Part shown: piece by piece, positions 27,485 to 36,810 of the stretch
How positions within the stretch are numbered: position 1 is the stretch's first letter
Layout of the letters: each line of letters begins with the position of its first letter
Origin: Salininema proteolyticum
GTDB lineage: Bacteria > Actinomycetota > Actinomycetes > Mycobacteriales > Micromonosporaceae
Length of the DNA: 64,000 nt
Reading direction: 5' to 3'
NCBI RefSeq assembly: GCF_042685645.1
Contig: NZ_JBHUNX010000001.1
Span: 3,100,001-3,164,000 of the forward strand
Notes under the pieces: model-generated
Seen by the model: the letters and a program-made list of their open reading frames with translations, nothing else
Databases searched by the model: none
Told to the model about the DNA's origin: nothing
Program-made: the position numbers and the translations under genes

Positions 27485-28045
27485 ATGCCGAAACTCAGTT
27501 CGCCGGGAGCCATCGCCACCATCGTGGCCGTGCCGATCGCGCTCGTCGTCGGATACGCCTCTTACGCGTTCCTCGGCGACCTCGAAGACGAGCCCGAGCA
27601 GCCCGACGAGTCGGCCGTCGCCGAGCCAGTCGAGATGGACCCGCTGGAGCTCGGCGCGGACGCGCTGACCTACTGCCTCGCCGTCACCTCCTCCGCCCCC
27701 GGAGAAGTCGACGGACTTGAGCAGCGGCCGGTGGTCGGCGGCGAGGGCATCGCCGAGTACGCCCTGGCCTACGGCGACCCGGCCGTCACCGCCGTGTGCG
27801 GCACGGACCCGGTCGAGGTCCCCCCGACCGACCAGGTCGTCGACGTCAGCGGCGTGTGCTGGCTGAAGACGCCCGGCGACGACGGCTCGATCCAGTACGC
27901 GACGGTGGACCGCGAGACCGCCGTGACCGTCGACGTGCCGTCCGACTACGAGCAGTCCGGCGGCGTCCTGGGAGACCTCTCCCCCGTCATCGCCGACAAG
28001 ATCCCCGCCCTGCGGGACGCTCCGGCCGGATGCGCCGCGAAGTAG
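27485..28045 (+). CDS. DUF3515 family membrane-anchored protein
   Basis: A 186-residue protein with a signal-anchor helix (about 8-30) and an extracytoplasmic domain with four Cys (YCLAV, VCGTD, VCWLK, GCAAK). DUF3515 genes are usually divergent from or next to thiL in actinomycetes, as here. Function is unknown. ATG 27485 has GAGGAGAAGG upstream. Its 3' end overlaps the next gene by 16 bases. Confidence 0.85.
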   Translation: MPKLSSPGAIATIVAVPIALVVGYASYAFLGDLEDEPEQPDESAVAEPVEMDPLELGADALTYCLAVTSSAPGEVDGLEQRPVVGGEGIAEYALAYGDPAVTAVCGTDPVEVPPTDQVVDVSGVCWLKTPGDDGSIQYATVDRETAVTVDVPSDYEQSGGVLGDLSPVIADKIPALRDAPAGCAAK

Positions 28046-28605
28046 CCTCCCGGGGCTTCTTCGCTCGCGACGCCGCGGAGGTCGCCCCCGACCTGCTCGG
28101 CTGCACCGTGCACGGCGACGGGGTCACCGTCCGGATCACCGAGGTCGAGGCCTACCGCTGGGACGACGAGGCCTCGCACGCCTTCCGCGGCCCCACGCCC
28201 GCCAACGGCACCATGTTCGGGCCGCCGGGGCACCTGTACGTCTACTTCACCTACGGCATGCACTACTGCGCCAACCTCGTGTGCGACCGGGAGGGCCGGG
28301 GCGCCGGGGTGCTGCTGCGGGCCGCCGAGGTCACCGGCGGCGTCGAGAGGGCCCGGGAGCGCCGCGGCGAGCGCGTGCCCTTCCGCGATCTGGCGCGGGG
28401 CCCGGCCCGATTGGCGCAGGCCATGGGGTGGTCCAGAGCCGACGACGGGACCGATATGGACGGACGTATTCTGTCCCCTGTAGAACCTGTTGCGGTGGAA
28501 GCGGGTCTGCGCGTAGGCGTCCGCAAGGCAGCCGACACTCCTTGGCGTTTCTGGATTCCCGGCGACCGGTACGTCTCCGACTACAAGCGCCACCCCAAGG
28601 CGTGA
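28030..28605 (+). CDS. 3-methyladenine DNA glycosylase (AAG/MPG family)
   Basis: A 191-residue alkyladenine glycosylase that removes damaged purines in base-excision repair. ITEVEAY carries the catalytic Glu, VYFTYGMHYCANL is the base-flipping pocket block (FTYGMHYC), and LLRAAE and ARGPARL follow as in the family. The likely start ATG 28030 overlaps the DUF3515 stop (28043-28045), so the two are probably co-transcribed. Confidence 0.92.
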   Translation: MRREVASRGFFARDAAEVAPDLLGCTVHGDGVTVRITEVEAYRWDDEASHAFRGPTPANGTMFGPPGHLYVYFTYGMHYCANLVCDREGRGAGVLLRAAEVTGGVERARERRGERVPFRDLARGPARLAQAMGWSRADDGTDMDGRILSPVEPVAVEAGLRVGVRKAADTPWRFWIPGDRYVSDYKRHPKA

Positions 28606-28687
28606 ACCGGCTTCGGACCGGACGTCGGCCCTGTTCCGGGACCCGGCACCGCGCTGCGGTACCGCCCTGGGCGGGCCGACTCCGGAC

Positions 28688-29488
28688 TCACCCCCTCAGG
28701 CGGAAGCGGTCGAACCGCCGCTGGAGAGCCTCTCCCATGAGCCCCAAAGCCACCGGTGCGTCCACCAGGAGATATCTCTTCGTCAATCGCCGCGGCTCGC
28801 TCCACATCCGGTGCGCCCATTCCAGGCCGTTCCGCCGCATCCACCGGGGAGCCCGGCTGCGGTAGCCGGCGATGAAGTCGATGCTCGCCCCGCACCCGAC
28901 GAACCAGGTCTCGGGCGCGTGCGAGCGGAGCCGGTCGATGACCACCTCCTGCTTGGGGAACCCCAGGCCCACCAGGACGACGTCGGGCCGGGTGTCCCGC
29001 AGCCGCATCGCCAGTGCCTCCCAGTGCGTCGCGTCGCGCTCGAAGCCCATGGGCGGGCACCAGCGCCCCACCACCTTGACTCCGGGATGGCGGGCCTCGA
29101 GCACCTCGCCGGCCCGCTGGGTGGGCAACGCCGAGGGGTCGGGGGTCCCGCCGAGGAGGGCCATCTTCCAGCCCAGGTGCGAGCCGCGCTCGGCCAGGCG
29201 CCACACCAGGTCCGATCCCGCCACGCGGCCCGGCAGCGGCGTCCCCGCCACCTTGGAGGCCCACACCAGCGGCGCGCCGTCGCACAGGGCGAGCTCGGCG
29301 CGGTTGACCAGTCCCGCGAGCGCCTCGTCCCGGCGGCACCGGGCGATGATGTCCACGTTCGGGGTGACGACGTGCCCGCCGCGCCTTTCGCGCAGCCCGG
29401 CCTCCACGGCTCCCACCGCGTCGTCCATGTCGACGCGGTCCACCACGATGTTCGCCAGCGGGATCGCGTCCCGTTCCGGTCTTGCCAT
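28688..29488 (-). CDS. WecG/TagA/CpsF-type glycosyltransferase (GT26)
   Basis: A 266-residue GT26 enzyme with TPNVDIIARC near the start, DGAPLVWASK in the nucleotide-sugar site, and LVGLGFPKQEVVIDRL. The family adds N-acetyl-mannosaminuronate or related sugars to lipid-linked intermediates at the membrane. The donor here is unknown. ATG 29486-29488. It is divergent from the first sulfotransferase and opens the surface-polysaccharide locus. Confidence 0.88.
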   Translation of the reverse strand: MARPERDAIPLANIVVDRVDMDDAVGAVEAGLRERRGGHVVTPNVDIIARCRRDEALAGLVNRAELALCDGAPLVWASKVAGTPLPGRVAGSDLVWRLAERGSHLGWKMALLGGTPDPSALPTQRAGEVLEARHPGVKVVGRWCPPMGFERDATHWEALAMRLRDTRPDVVLVGLGFPKQEVVIDRLRSHAPETWFVGCGASIDFIAGYRSRAPRWMRRNGLEWAHRMWSEPRRLTKRYLLVDAPVALGLMGEALQRRFDRFRLRG

Positions 29489-29612
29489 AACCCCACACGC
29501 TATCGGCCCGAGTGTGAGATTCCGGGAAATTTCGCCTCAGGGCGTGTCCTCACCCGGGTGTCGACTCGTTAGTCATTGGAAATGACCGCGAGAACCAGAT
29601 GGGAGTCCCTCC

Positions 29613-30842
29613 GTGAGTGTCAAGATCTCCGACACCGTCCCGGCTCGGGAGAACGCCGTCCGTCTCGTCTTCATCGGCGGCCTCGGGCGCAGCGGCACCA
29701 CGCTCCTCGAACGGCTCCTCGGGCAGTTGCCCGGAGTCGTTCCCCTCGGCGAGATCACCCACTTGTGGGAGCGCGACCTCGTCGGCGACGAGATGTGCGC
29801 GTGCGGCTCTTCGTTCTCCTACTGCGAGTTCTGGCAGCGGATAGGGAAAGAGGCCTTCGACGGGTGGGACAATGTGGACGTCGAGCGGCTGCGCGCGCTG
29901 AAGTCGTCGGTGGACCGGACCCGCCACATCCCCCTGCTGGCGGGGAAGAGGCTCAATGACGACCACTTCCAGCTGGTCAAGGAGTACGGCTCGTACTTCG
30001 AGAAGGTCTATCGCGCGGCGGCCACCGACACCGGCGCCCGCGTCGTTGTCGACTCCTCCAAGCACGCCTCCCTCGCCTACTGCCTGCGCTGGTCGCCCGA
30101 CATCGACCTGCGCGTCCTGCACGTCGTCCGCGACTCGAGGGGCGTGGCCTACTCCTGGACCAAGCGGGTGCGCCGTCCCGAGTCGCCCACGGGCGAGACG
30201 ATGACGACCTACTCCCCCGCCAAGGCCGCGATGCTGTGGAACGCGCAGAACGCCGCCTTCAGCCTCCTGAACCGCCATGGAACACCCGTGCGACGAGTAC
30301 GCTATGAACGCATCATCGAACGCCCGCGCCACGTCATGAGCTCGCTGGCGCGGTTCTGCGGCCTCGACATAACCGACGAAGACCTCGCCTACATCGGCGA
30401 CGGATGGGCCGACCTCGGCCCCAGCCACTCCGCCGCCGGGAATCCCATGCGGTTCACCGTGGGACGCATTCCGCTGCGCAGCGACCAGATCTGGGCGACG
30501 GGACTCGCGCCCGGCACGAAGCGCGTCGTCTCCACCCTGACCCGTCCCCTCCTCGGGCGATACGGGTACCTCAGAACCGACCGCCCCTCGGAGCCGCAGG
30601 TGGAGGAGGGGTTGGAGGACGTCGACGCGGCCGCTCGCGAGGACGCGGCGGAGCCCGAGGCGCCGGCCTCCGGGGCCGACGCCGGACCGGGCGACCGGTG
30701 CGCGCGGGACGGTTCGATCGAGCCCAGCGACATGGTCGTCGGCGTACCCGAGCCGCGCGAGTCCGAACCCGGGGACGCCATGCCGGCCCCGGAGGCCGGC
30801 GCCGAGGACGCCCCCGCACTCCAGAGAAAGGACACGCCATGA
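29613..30842 (+). CDS. Sulfotransferase with a long acidic C-terminal tail
   Basis: A 409-residue protein; residues about 18-330 form a PAPS-dependent sulfotransferase fold (FIGGLGRSGTTLLERLLG as the 5'-phosphosulfate loop near 20-37, VVVDSSKHASL, and the HVVRDSRGVAYSW 3'-phosphate segment). The last 75 residues are Glu/Asp/Ala/Pro-rich and probably disordered. The start is GTG 29613-29615 with GGGAG. Its stop overlaps the next gene start (ATGA). It probably adds sulfate to a sugar or lipid of the surface polymer. Confidence 0.85.
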   Translation: MSVKISDTVPARENAVRLVFIGGLGRSGTTLLERLLGQLPGVVPLGEITHLWERDLVGDEMCACGSSFSYCEFWQRIGKEAFDGWDNVDVERLRALKSSVDRTRHIPLLAGKRLNDDHFQLVKEYGSYFEKVYRAAATDTGARVVVDSSKHASLAYCLRWSPDIDLRVLHVVRDSRGVAYSWTKRVRRPESPTGETMTTYSPAKAAMLWNAQNAAFSLLNRHGTPVRRVRYERIIERPRHVMSSLARFCGLDITDEDLAYIGDGWADLGPSHSAAGNPMRFTVGRIPLRSDQIWATGLAPGTKRVVSTLTRPLLGRYGYLRTDRPSEPQVEEGLEDVDAAAREDAAEPEAPASGADAGPGDRCARDGSIEPSDMVVGVPEPRESEPGDAMPAPEAGAEDAPALQRKDTP

Positions 30843-31747
30843 ACAGCGAATGGCCGTCAGTAGGCGTCGTCATACCGACGCACGACCGCCCGGGACCGGT
30901 GCGGGAGGCGCTGCGCAGCGTCCTCGACCAGTTCTACCCGGGGCGGTTGCGGATCATCGTCGTCTACGACAGGGCCGCTCCCGACCAGAGCCTCGCCTCC
31001 GAGGGGGACCGGCCGGTCACGGTCGTCAAGAACGATCGGACGCCGGGACTCGCCGGGGCCCGCAACACCGGCATCACCCTGCTGGACACCGAGCTCGTCG
31101 CCTTCCTCGACGACGACGACGAATGGCTGCCGGGGAAGCTCAACGCACAGGTCGCCGCGCTCGGGCAGAGCGCCGAGATGTGCACGACCGCGATCGAGGT
31201 CGCCTACCGGGGCAAGTACAACGTGCGCCTGGCCGGGCGCAGCACCATCGACCACGGGGACCTCCTGCGCTCCCGCATGATGATGCTGCACTCCTCGACG
31301 TTCCTCTTCCGCCGCAACGCCCTGCTCGGAGGGCTCGGGCTGATCGCCGAGGACGCCCCGGGCTCGCAGAACGAGGACTGGGACGTGCTCCTGCGGGCCG
31401 CCCGGCGCCGCTCCATCTGCCACGTGGACAGCCCGTACGTTCAGGTCAATTGGGCGGGAAGCCATTTCGAGACCCGCTGGGACACGAAGATCTCCAGCCT
31501 CAAGTGGATCCTCGACCGCCATCCCGAGATCCACGGCTGCCCCGAGGGCGCCGCCCGGGTCTACGGGCAACTGGCCTGCTGGCACGCGGCGGTGGGCGAC
31601 AGGAAGACCGCCCTCAAATGGGCGACGCGGGCGACGCGCTACCACCCGGCCGAGCCGAGGGCGGCCGTCGCCCTGGCCGCCGCCGCCGGACTGGTGTCGA
31701 TCCCGAACGTCATGGCGACGCTGCACCGCAGGGGCAAGGGAATCTAG
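30839..31747 (+). CDS. Family 2 glycosyltransferase
   Basis: A 302-residue GT2 enzyme: GVVIPTHDRPGPVREALRSVLDQ at the start, the LDDDDEWLPGK DxD metal/nucleotide-sugar motif, and EDWDVLLRAARR near the catalytic base (the ED of NEDWD). Its ATG (30839-30841) overlaps the sulfotransferase stop by four bases. AAGG upstream. It probably builds the polymer that the sulfotransferase modifies; the donor sugar is unknown. Confidence 0.9.
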   Translation: MNSEWPSVGVVIPTHDRPGPVREALRSVLDQFYPGRLRIIVVYDRAAPDQSLASEGDRPVTVVKNDRTPGLAGARNTGITLLDTELVAFLDDDDEWLPGKLNAQVAALGQSAEMCTTAIEVAYRGKYNVRLAGRSTIDHGDLLRSRMMMLHSSTFLFRRNALLGGLGLIAEDAPGSQNEDWDVLLRAARRRSICHVDSPYVQVNWAGSHFETRWDTKISSLKWILDRHPEIHGCPEGAARVYGQLACWHAAVGDRKTALKWATRATRYHPAEPRAAVALAAAAGLVSIPNVMATLHRRGKGI

Positions 31748-31968
31748 ACCCATGGAGCGCCGGGCTCCGCCAGGCGCTCCGGTCCCGGAAAGGTAGTCGG
31801 CCGGCATGTCCGGAGGCCAGTCTCGTCGGCGGGGCCGGAAATCGTTCTGGGCGACGGAGCCGGAGGCCGATCCGTTCGGCGGTGCCGGGAGACCAGTCTG
31901 CAAGGCGGCGCCTGCCCGCTAGAGCGGATCGAGACCGCGCTGTCGGTGCCCGCCGGTACCGTCTCTCC

Positions 31969-32319
31969 ATGAGCACAGAACTGGTCAACATCACCGTGAA
32001 CTCGCCCGACCCCTCCGCCATCGCCCGATGGTGGGCCGGAGCGCTCGACGCGACGGTGTCCGTCGACGTCGGCGAGTACGCCTCCGTGGCGGCCGGCGCG
32101 GTCGGGCTCAGCTTCCAGAAGTCGGACGACGAGCCCGGGAACACCATGCACTTCGACCTCAAGGCCGAGGACCGCGAGGCGGAGGTGGAGCGGTTCGTCG
32201 CCCTGGGCGCCGAGAGGATCGCCGACCGGGAGGTCCCCGAGTTCGGTCTGGAGTGGACGGTCTTGGCCGACCCCGACGGCAACCGCTTCTGCGTGGCGTC
32301 CGGGCACGACGAGGATTGA
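31969..32319 (+). CDS. VOC-superfamily (glyoxalase-like) protein
   Basis: A 116-residue single-fold VOC protein (LVNITVNSPDPSAIARWWAGAL at the start, LADPDGNRFCVA at the end, two beta-alpha-beta-beta-beta halves). Metal ligands cannot be assigned with certainty. The ATG at 31969 has no ribosome site but TACCGT ends 6 bases before it, so the transcript may be leaderless. About 220 bases of featureless sequence separate it from the GT2 gene. Confidence 0.75.
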   Translation: MSTELVNITVNSPDPSAIARWWAGALDATVSVDVGEYASVAAGAVGLSFQKSDDEPGNTMHFDLKAEDREAEVERFVALGAERIADREVPEFGLEWTVLADPDGNRFCVASGHDED

Positions 32320-32447
32320 GAAGAGTCGGCGGCGAGCGAAGAGCGGCGCCCCGCGCCGGCCGGGACGACCGCAACACCGGCGCGACCGTGCCGGCCGCCC
32401 CGCACTTCGGCGTCACCGCGCGTCCAGCGACTGTCACCCGGAGACCG

Positions 32448-32453
32448 TATTAT
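32448..32453 (+). promoter_or_regulatory. Candidate -10 box of the VOC tandem-domain gene
   Basis: TATTAT; it overlaps an in-frame ATG at 32452, which argues that translation begins at ATG 32491 instead. No clear -35. Confidence 0.35.
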
Positions 32454-32490
32454 GGATGGCCACACCGAACCTGCGACCGGGAGGCCCCCG

Positions 32491-33342
32491 ATGCCGTTTC
32501 CCCATGGCGCTCCGCTCTGGACCGACCTTCACACCTCAGACCCCGACGCCGACCTGGCGTTCTTCGCACCGCTCTTCGGTTGGGAGGGAAGACGCCTCGG
32601 GTCCGGCCAGGGTGGCCGCCTCGAGCTCTTCCGGCCGGAAGACGGCAAGGTCGTCGGCGGCATCGTTCCGCGCCACCCGGACGACGGCGGCCGCGATACG
32701 GACGGTGAACTCGTGCAGGGACTCGCGCCCCGCCATTCCGACAACGGACTCGACCGCTCCGGAGCCGCCCACGACGCGGCCGGCAGCCGCTGGCTCGCCT
32801 CCTTCCGCGTTCCCACCTGCGACGCCGCCGTCGAGAAGGCGCTGATCCTCGGTGCGGGCCTGCGGGTCCAGGCCGTCGACTGGGAGGGAAGCGCCCGCTG
32901 GGCCATGCTCACCGACCCCACCGGCGCGGACTTCATCGTCCTCCAGCAGCTCGACCCGGACTTCGGCTTCCAGGCCGTCGACGAGGTCGGCGCCCCCTGC
33001 TGGTTCGAGTACGGCTACGCCGGCGAACTCGCCGAGCTGGCCGAGTTCTACGAGGAGCTCTTCGAGTGGAAGACCACCCCGGTGGAGGAGGACCGCTTCC
33101 GGGTGCTAGAGATCGCCGACATGCCGCGGGCCTTCGGCGGTTTCCAACGGGACGACGGCCCCGGCGCCGGCTACCGGGGCCGCTGGACCGTCATGTTCCA
33201 CACCCCGGACTTGGACGAGACCCTCTCCCGGGCGCTCGACACCGGGGCCGAGCAGATCGAGGGCGTTTGGCGCTCCAACGACTATCGCTGGTGCGTGCTG
33301 CGCTCCCCGCAGGGCGCCTCGTTCGGGATCCGGGGCCGGTGA
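32491..33342 (+). CDS. Two-domain VOC-superfamily protein
   Basis: A 283-residue protein with two VOC domains (about 1-140 and 150-283), each with a LADPDGN-type or LTDPTGADF turn and FxVPxxD/FHTPDLDE starts. Such proteins resemble the double-domain hydroxylase-like VOC proteins of streptomycetes; substrate unknown. ATG 32491 has GGGAGG upstream. It ends at 33342, directly against the stop of the convergent small membrane gene. Confidence 0.82.
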   Translation: MPFPHGAPLWTDLHTSDPDADLAFFAPLFGWEGRRLGSGQGGRLELFRPEDGKVVGGIVPRHPDDGGRDTDGELVQGLAPRHSDNGLDRSGAAHDAAGSRWLASFRVPTCDAAVEKALILGAGLRVQAVDWEGSARWAMLTDPTGADFIVLQQLDPDFGFQAVDEVGAPCWFEYGYAGELAELAEFYEELFEWKTTPVEEDRFRVLEIADMPRAFGGFQRDDGPGAGYRGRWTVMFHTPDLDETLSRALDTGAEQIEGVWRSNDYRWCVLRSPQGASFGIRGR

Positions 33343-33531
33343 TCACTTCCCGCGGTCCAGGATCGCCGCCTCGATCCGCAGCGCCAGGCCGGTGAGGAGG
33401 CCCAGGACCCCGACGACGAGGACCTCGCCGTTCGAGCCGCCCGCTCCGGCGAAGGACGCGATCAGGAGCAGGATCGACACGAACAGGACGAAGGCGGCGA
33501 TGCTACGGGTGGAGGAGACTCGGTTCGACAT
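33343..33531 (-). CDS. Small two-helix membrane protein
   Basis: A 62-residue protein with two hydrophobic segments (about 9-30 and 34-52) separated by GAGGSNGE, and a basic C-terminus. It abuts the VOC gene tail to tail and is divergent from the pentapeptide-repeat gene (46-base gap). The ribosome site is weak. Function unknown. Confidence 0.55.
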   Translation of the reverse strand: MSNRVSSTRSIAAFVLFVSILLLIASFAGAGGSNGEVLVVGVLGLLTGLALRIEAAILDRGK

Positions 33532-33577
33532 GGGACCGAGTCTAGGCTCTTTTGGCCCGGCTTCCTAAGCTGGACTT

Positions 33578-34642
33578 ATGAATCGCGATCCCGAGACGCC
33601 GAGGCCGCTTCCGCTGTGGACGGTCGTCGCCTACCTCGCCCTGATCATCGTGGCGACCGTGCTCCTCTACGTCAGCATGATGGCCCCGGTCTGGTCCCTG
33701 CCCGACTCCACCTCCGCGGTGGAGAAGGCCCAGTTGGCCAACGACGCCCTCAAGTCGTCGCTGGCCGCCGGCGGCGGCCTGACTGGAATCGGTCTGGCGC
33801 TCTTGGCGTTCCGGCGTCAACGCGAGAATGAGCGCACCACGCGCGAACAGCACGCGCTGGAGCTGCGCCGCCTGAACCAGTCCGACGAGCAGGCGCGCCA
33901 GCAGCAGATCACCAACCTGCGCCTCCAAGCGGTCGAGCAGCTCGCTCACGACAACCCCACGGTCCGGATCGGGGGCCTGCACAACCTGGAGTTGCTGGCG
34001 AACCAGAATCCCGAACTGCGCCAACTGGTCATCGACGAGTACTGCGCCTACCTGCGCATGCCGTTCACCCTCCCCGACCTCTACAACGTCGACTACGACG
34101 ACCCGGAGTTCCAGGTCCGGCGCACGGTGCAGCGGATCCTGGTCCGACACCTGGAACGCGGCGACCAGTACTGGGAGCACAAGATCGTTCCATTGTCGGG
34201 AGCCTTCCTGCACCACATGCAGTTCCGCGACTGCGAGCTGCACCGGCCGACCTTCGTCAACTGCATCTTCACCGGCGACACCATTTTCGAGGACACGACC
34301 CTCCACACCGGGAAGTTCCACATGGCGACGTTCCACGGTCCGCTCGCCATCTCGCGCACGGAGTTCCACGAGTCGACCGGCTTCAATGAGACCACCATGA
34401 TCGACGAGACCACGCTCCGCGACAGCGTCTTCCGCGGCACGGTCCGGTGGGAGCGGTCCACCATGCACAAGAAGCTCGACTGCTCGGAGACCGAGTTCCG
34501 CGACGTCCGGTTCACCGATACCCGGTGGATGGCGGGCGGAACGTTTCGGTCCTGCGGGTTCTCCGGCAGCACAGTGTGGGACGGTTCCCGATCGGACTCG
34601 GACCTGGCCTTCGAGAACGGGAGCGCCGAGCCCCTATCCTGA
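33578..34642 (+). CDS. Membrane protein with pentapeptide-like repeats
   Basis: A 354-residue protein with two N-terminal helices (about 13-35 and 60-80), a charged coiled linker, the region NPTVRIGGLHNLELLANQNP common in actinomycete pentapeptide-repeat membrane proteins, and a C-terminal half of A(D/N)LxX-like beta-helix repeats with many Phe/Thr (about 205-340). Function unknown; it may act in signalling or as a scaffold. Its 3' end overlaps the methyltransferase stop by nine bases (convergent). Confidence 0.75.
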   Translation: MNRDPETPRPLPLWTVVAYLALIIVATVLLYVSMMAPVWSLPDSTSAVEKAQLANDALKSSLAAGGGLTGIGLALLAFRRQRENERTTREQHALELRRLNQSDEQARQQQITNLRLQAVEQLAHDNPTVRIGGLHNLELLANQNPELRQLVIDEYCAYLRMPFTLPDLYNVDYDDPEFQVRRTVQRILVRHLERGDQYWEHKIVPLSGAFLHHMQFRDCELHRPTFVNCIFTGDTIFEDTTLHTGKFHMATFHGPLAISRTEFHESTGFNETTMIDETTLRDSVFRGTVRWERSTMHKKLDCSETEFRDVRFTDTRWMAGGTFRSCGFSGSTVWDGSRSDSDLAFENGSAEPLS

Positions 34643-35380
34643 AGAGTTCTTCCGCCGCGCCACGTAGACGACGTCGGTGCACGACCTGCTGAGCAGACCG
34701 CTGAAGGTCGCGTCGAACGGCCGCGCCACGGCCTTGATCGGCTGCTTGTAGAAGCCCTGTGTGAAGAGGGTGAATCCGTGGACGGACACGATCTCGAAGC
34801 CGTGGCGGGCGAAGAGCGCCTCCACCTCGGCGTGGGAGAGCTCCTGGAACCACATGTTGGCGTCCAGCCGCCCGAACGTCTTGCGGAGGCGGCGGAGCGA
34901 GCGCGCGTTGCCGTGGTTCTCCACTACGAGGAGGCCGGACTCGGGGGTCGGGAGGGCGCGCGCGGCGAACTGCATGAACCGGTCGCGCACGGACTCGTCC
35001 ACGTTGAGCAGCAGGCGGAAGGCCGTGACGAGGTGGTGCCGCCCGGTCTCGGCGATGTCCGGCAGGTCCCCGGCCGGCTCGATATGGTGCAGCTCCCCCG
35101 GGGTCCCGAGGGACCTCGCCTTGTCCAGCATGGCCATGGACGGGTCGTAGCCGTGCGTCGTGGCCACGCTCCCGGCCACGAGCCGCGCCACCCGCCCCGT
35201 GCCGCAGGCGAAGTCGAAGTGCACCGGCGGATCGGGGAAGGCCTCCTCTATGAACGCCTTCAGCCAGGTGCCCTGGCGCTCGGAGACGATGGTCGAGTAC
35301 GTCCCCTTCGCGTAGGTGCGGTCCTGGTACTTGTCGACGGCCGACTTGTCCTGGAAGACCTCAGTGTAGTTCTTGACCAT
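34634..35380 (-). CDS. Class I SAM-dependent methyltransferase
   Basis: A 248-residue methyltransferase with motif I HFDFACGTGRVARLVAG, acidic GYDPS at the end of strand 2 and LLVVENHG at strand 5. The substrate is unknown; in this setting a sugar or lipid of the surface polymer is likely. The start ATG 35378-35380 lies inside the 3' end of the flippase gene (20-base overlap), so translation is probably coupled. Confidence 0.85.
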   Translation of the reverse strand: MVKNYTEVFQDKSAVDKYQDRTYAKGTYSTIVSERQGTWLKAFIEEAFPDPPVHFDFACGTGRVARLVAGSVATTHGYDPSMAMLDKARSLGTPGELHHIEPAGDLPDIAETGRHHLVTAFRLLLNVDESVRDRFMQFAARALPTPESGLLVVENHGNARSLRRLRKTFGRLDANMWFQELSHAEVEALFARHGFEIVSVHGFTLFTQGFYKQPIKAVARPFDATFSGLLSRSCTDVVYVARRKNSSG

Positions 35381-36806
35381 GGCGGGCTGCTTTCTTTCTC
35401 TCGTGGTGGCGCCGGGGGTCGGAGTCGGTCAGCGTCCGGCGCGTATACCCGACCGTCATTATCCCCCACAGACCGAGCGCGAGGAGCGTTCCGACGTCTT
35501 GCAGGAGGGGTGAAATCCGTCCGAGGGCGAGTGTCAGCGCGAAGGCGGCCAGGAGGCCGAGCATGAGCCGGACGGTGCCGCCGTTCCACGGCCGGTGGCC
35601 GCGGTGCCGCAGTTGGAGCACGGGGAGGAGGTTCTTCGCCAGCAGCGCGGCGGACCAGGCGACGGCCGCTCCGACGATGGACAGCGAGGGAATGAGGGCG
35701 AGGTTGAGGGCGGTGTTGACCGCTAGGGCGAGGGAGACGTTGTAGAACTGCCAGGAGGTCTTGCCCGCCATCGCGAGAACCGTGTCCACAATGCCGCAGG
35801 AGGAGGCGATCATGATCGCGGGCACCAGTATCCATATGGTCAGGCGCGCCTCGGGGGATTGGTACTCGGCTCCGAAAAGCCCCAGATAGCGGTCGGCGAG
35901 GAGGGCGATGGCGAGGTAGAGCGGCCAGGTCAGGGCGATGATCCAGCCGGTCGACTCCTGGTACAGCGCGGTGAGCCGGGCGGGGCGGGAGAGGTTGGCG
36001 GCGATGCGCGGCTGCAGGGCCTGCCCGATGGCGCCGGAGACCATCTGGCCGACGACGAGGAAGCGCGTCGCGACGGTGTAGAGGGCGGCGGCCTTGAGCC
36101 CGGCGAGCGCGGCGACCAGAACGATGTCCAAGCGCTGCAGGGCGATCTGCACGACGGAGGCCGCGGCGCGGGGGCCGGTGAAGGACCAGTACTCGCGGGC
36201 CGGGAGCGCCGCGTCGTAGCGCGGGGAGGGCATGCGGTGGAGCGCCCACGCCGCCATGATCGACGCGGGAAGGTAGGGGACCACCCAGGCCGCGGCCGCC
36301 GCCTCGGGCGTCCGGACGGTGAAGGCGACCGCTCCGAGCAGCGCCACCTGGAGTGCGGTGCGGCCGATCTTGTCGACGAGGACGGTGGGGCCCATGGAGT
36401 GGAATCCGCGCGTGACGGACAGGAGTATGTCGGTGACGACCGCCAGCGGCAGGAACACGGCGAGGACTCGGGCGATGTCGGGGTCGGGGAAACGGTCGGC
36501 GAAGACCAGGAGCGCCGCGGAGGCGAAGAGCGAGCAGACGGCCGGAGGCAGGAACGAGTGCCGGTAGACGTCGTACAGGGCCCGCTCCCGGTTGATGAAG
36601 TAGACGGCCGCCGTGGGCGTTCCGAGCTTGGCGACCGTCGCCAAGAGCAGGAACAGCGAGGTCGAGGTGAAGAACGCCCCTGCCTGGTCCGCGTCCAGCG
36701 CCAAGGCGGCGAACCACGTGATGAGAAGCCCTCCCCCGCCGGCGAGCGCGGCGCCGGCGAGGCTGACGAGGCTGGATCCCGCCCCCTGGCGCATTGCGAT
36801 GGCCAC
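35361..36806 (-). CDS. Wzx-type polysaccharide flippase
   Basis: A 481-residue multi-helix membrane protein (about 14 predicted helices) of the MVF/MATE-like flippase group. It has LITWFAALALD, repeated amphipathic loops and VSGAIGQALQPRIAANL typical of Wzx proteins. Expected role: flipping lipid-linked polymer or repeat units across the membrane. GTG 36804-36806 lies 4 bases after the sulfotransferase stop with GGGGA upstream. Confidence 0.85.
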   Translation of the reverse strand: MAIAMRQGAGSSLVSLAGAALAGGGGLLITWFAALALDADQAGAFFTSTSLFLLLATVAKLGTPTAAVYFINRERALYDVYRHSFLPPAVCSLFASAALLVFADRFPDPDIARVLAVFLPLAVVTDILLSVTRGFHSMGPTVLVDKIGRTALQVALLGAVAFTVRTPEAAAAAWVVPYLPASIMAAWALHRMPSPRYDAALPAREYWSFTGPRAAASVVQIALQRLDIVLVAALAGLKAAALYTVATRFLVVGQMVSGAIGQALQPRIAANLSRPARLTALYQESTGWIIALTWPLYLAIALLADRYLGLFGAEYQSPEARLTIWILVPAIMIASSCGIVDTVLAMAGKTSWQFYNVSLALAVNTALNLALIPSLSIVGAAVAWSAALLAKNLLPVLQLRHRGHRPWNGGTVRLMLGLLAAFALTLALGRISPLLQDVGTLLALGLWGIMTVGYTRRTLTDSDPRRHHERKKAARHGQELH

Positions 36807-36810
36807 CGGC

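Noticed and set aside
28606..28687. Terminator between the glycosylase gene and the GT26 gene
   Set aside because: GTCGGCCC/GGGCCGAC arms exist but are 40 bases apart and lack a T tract; too weak to call.
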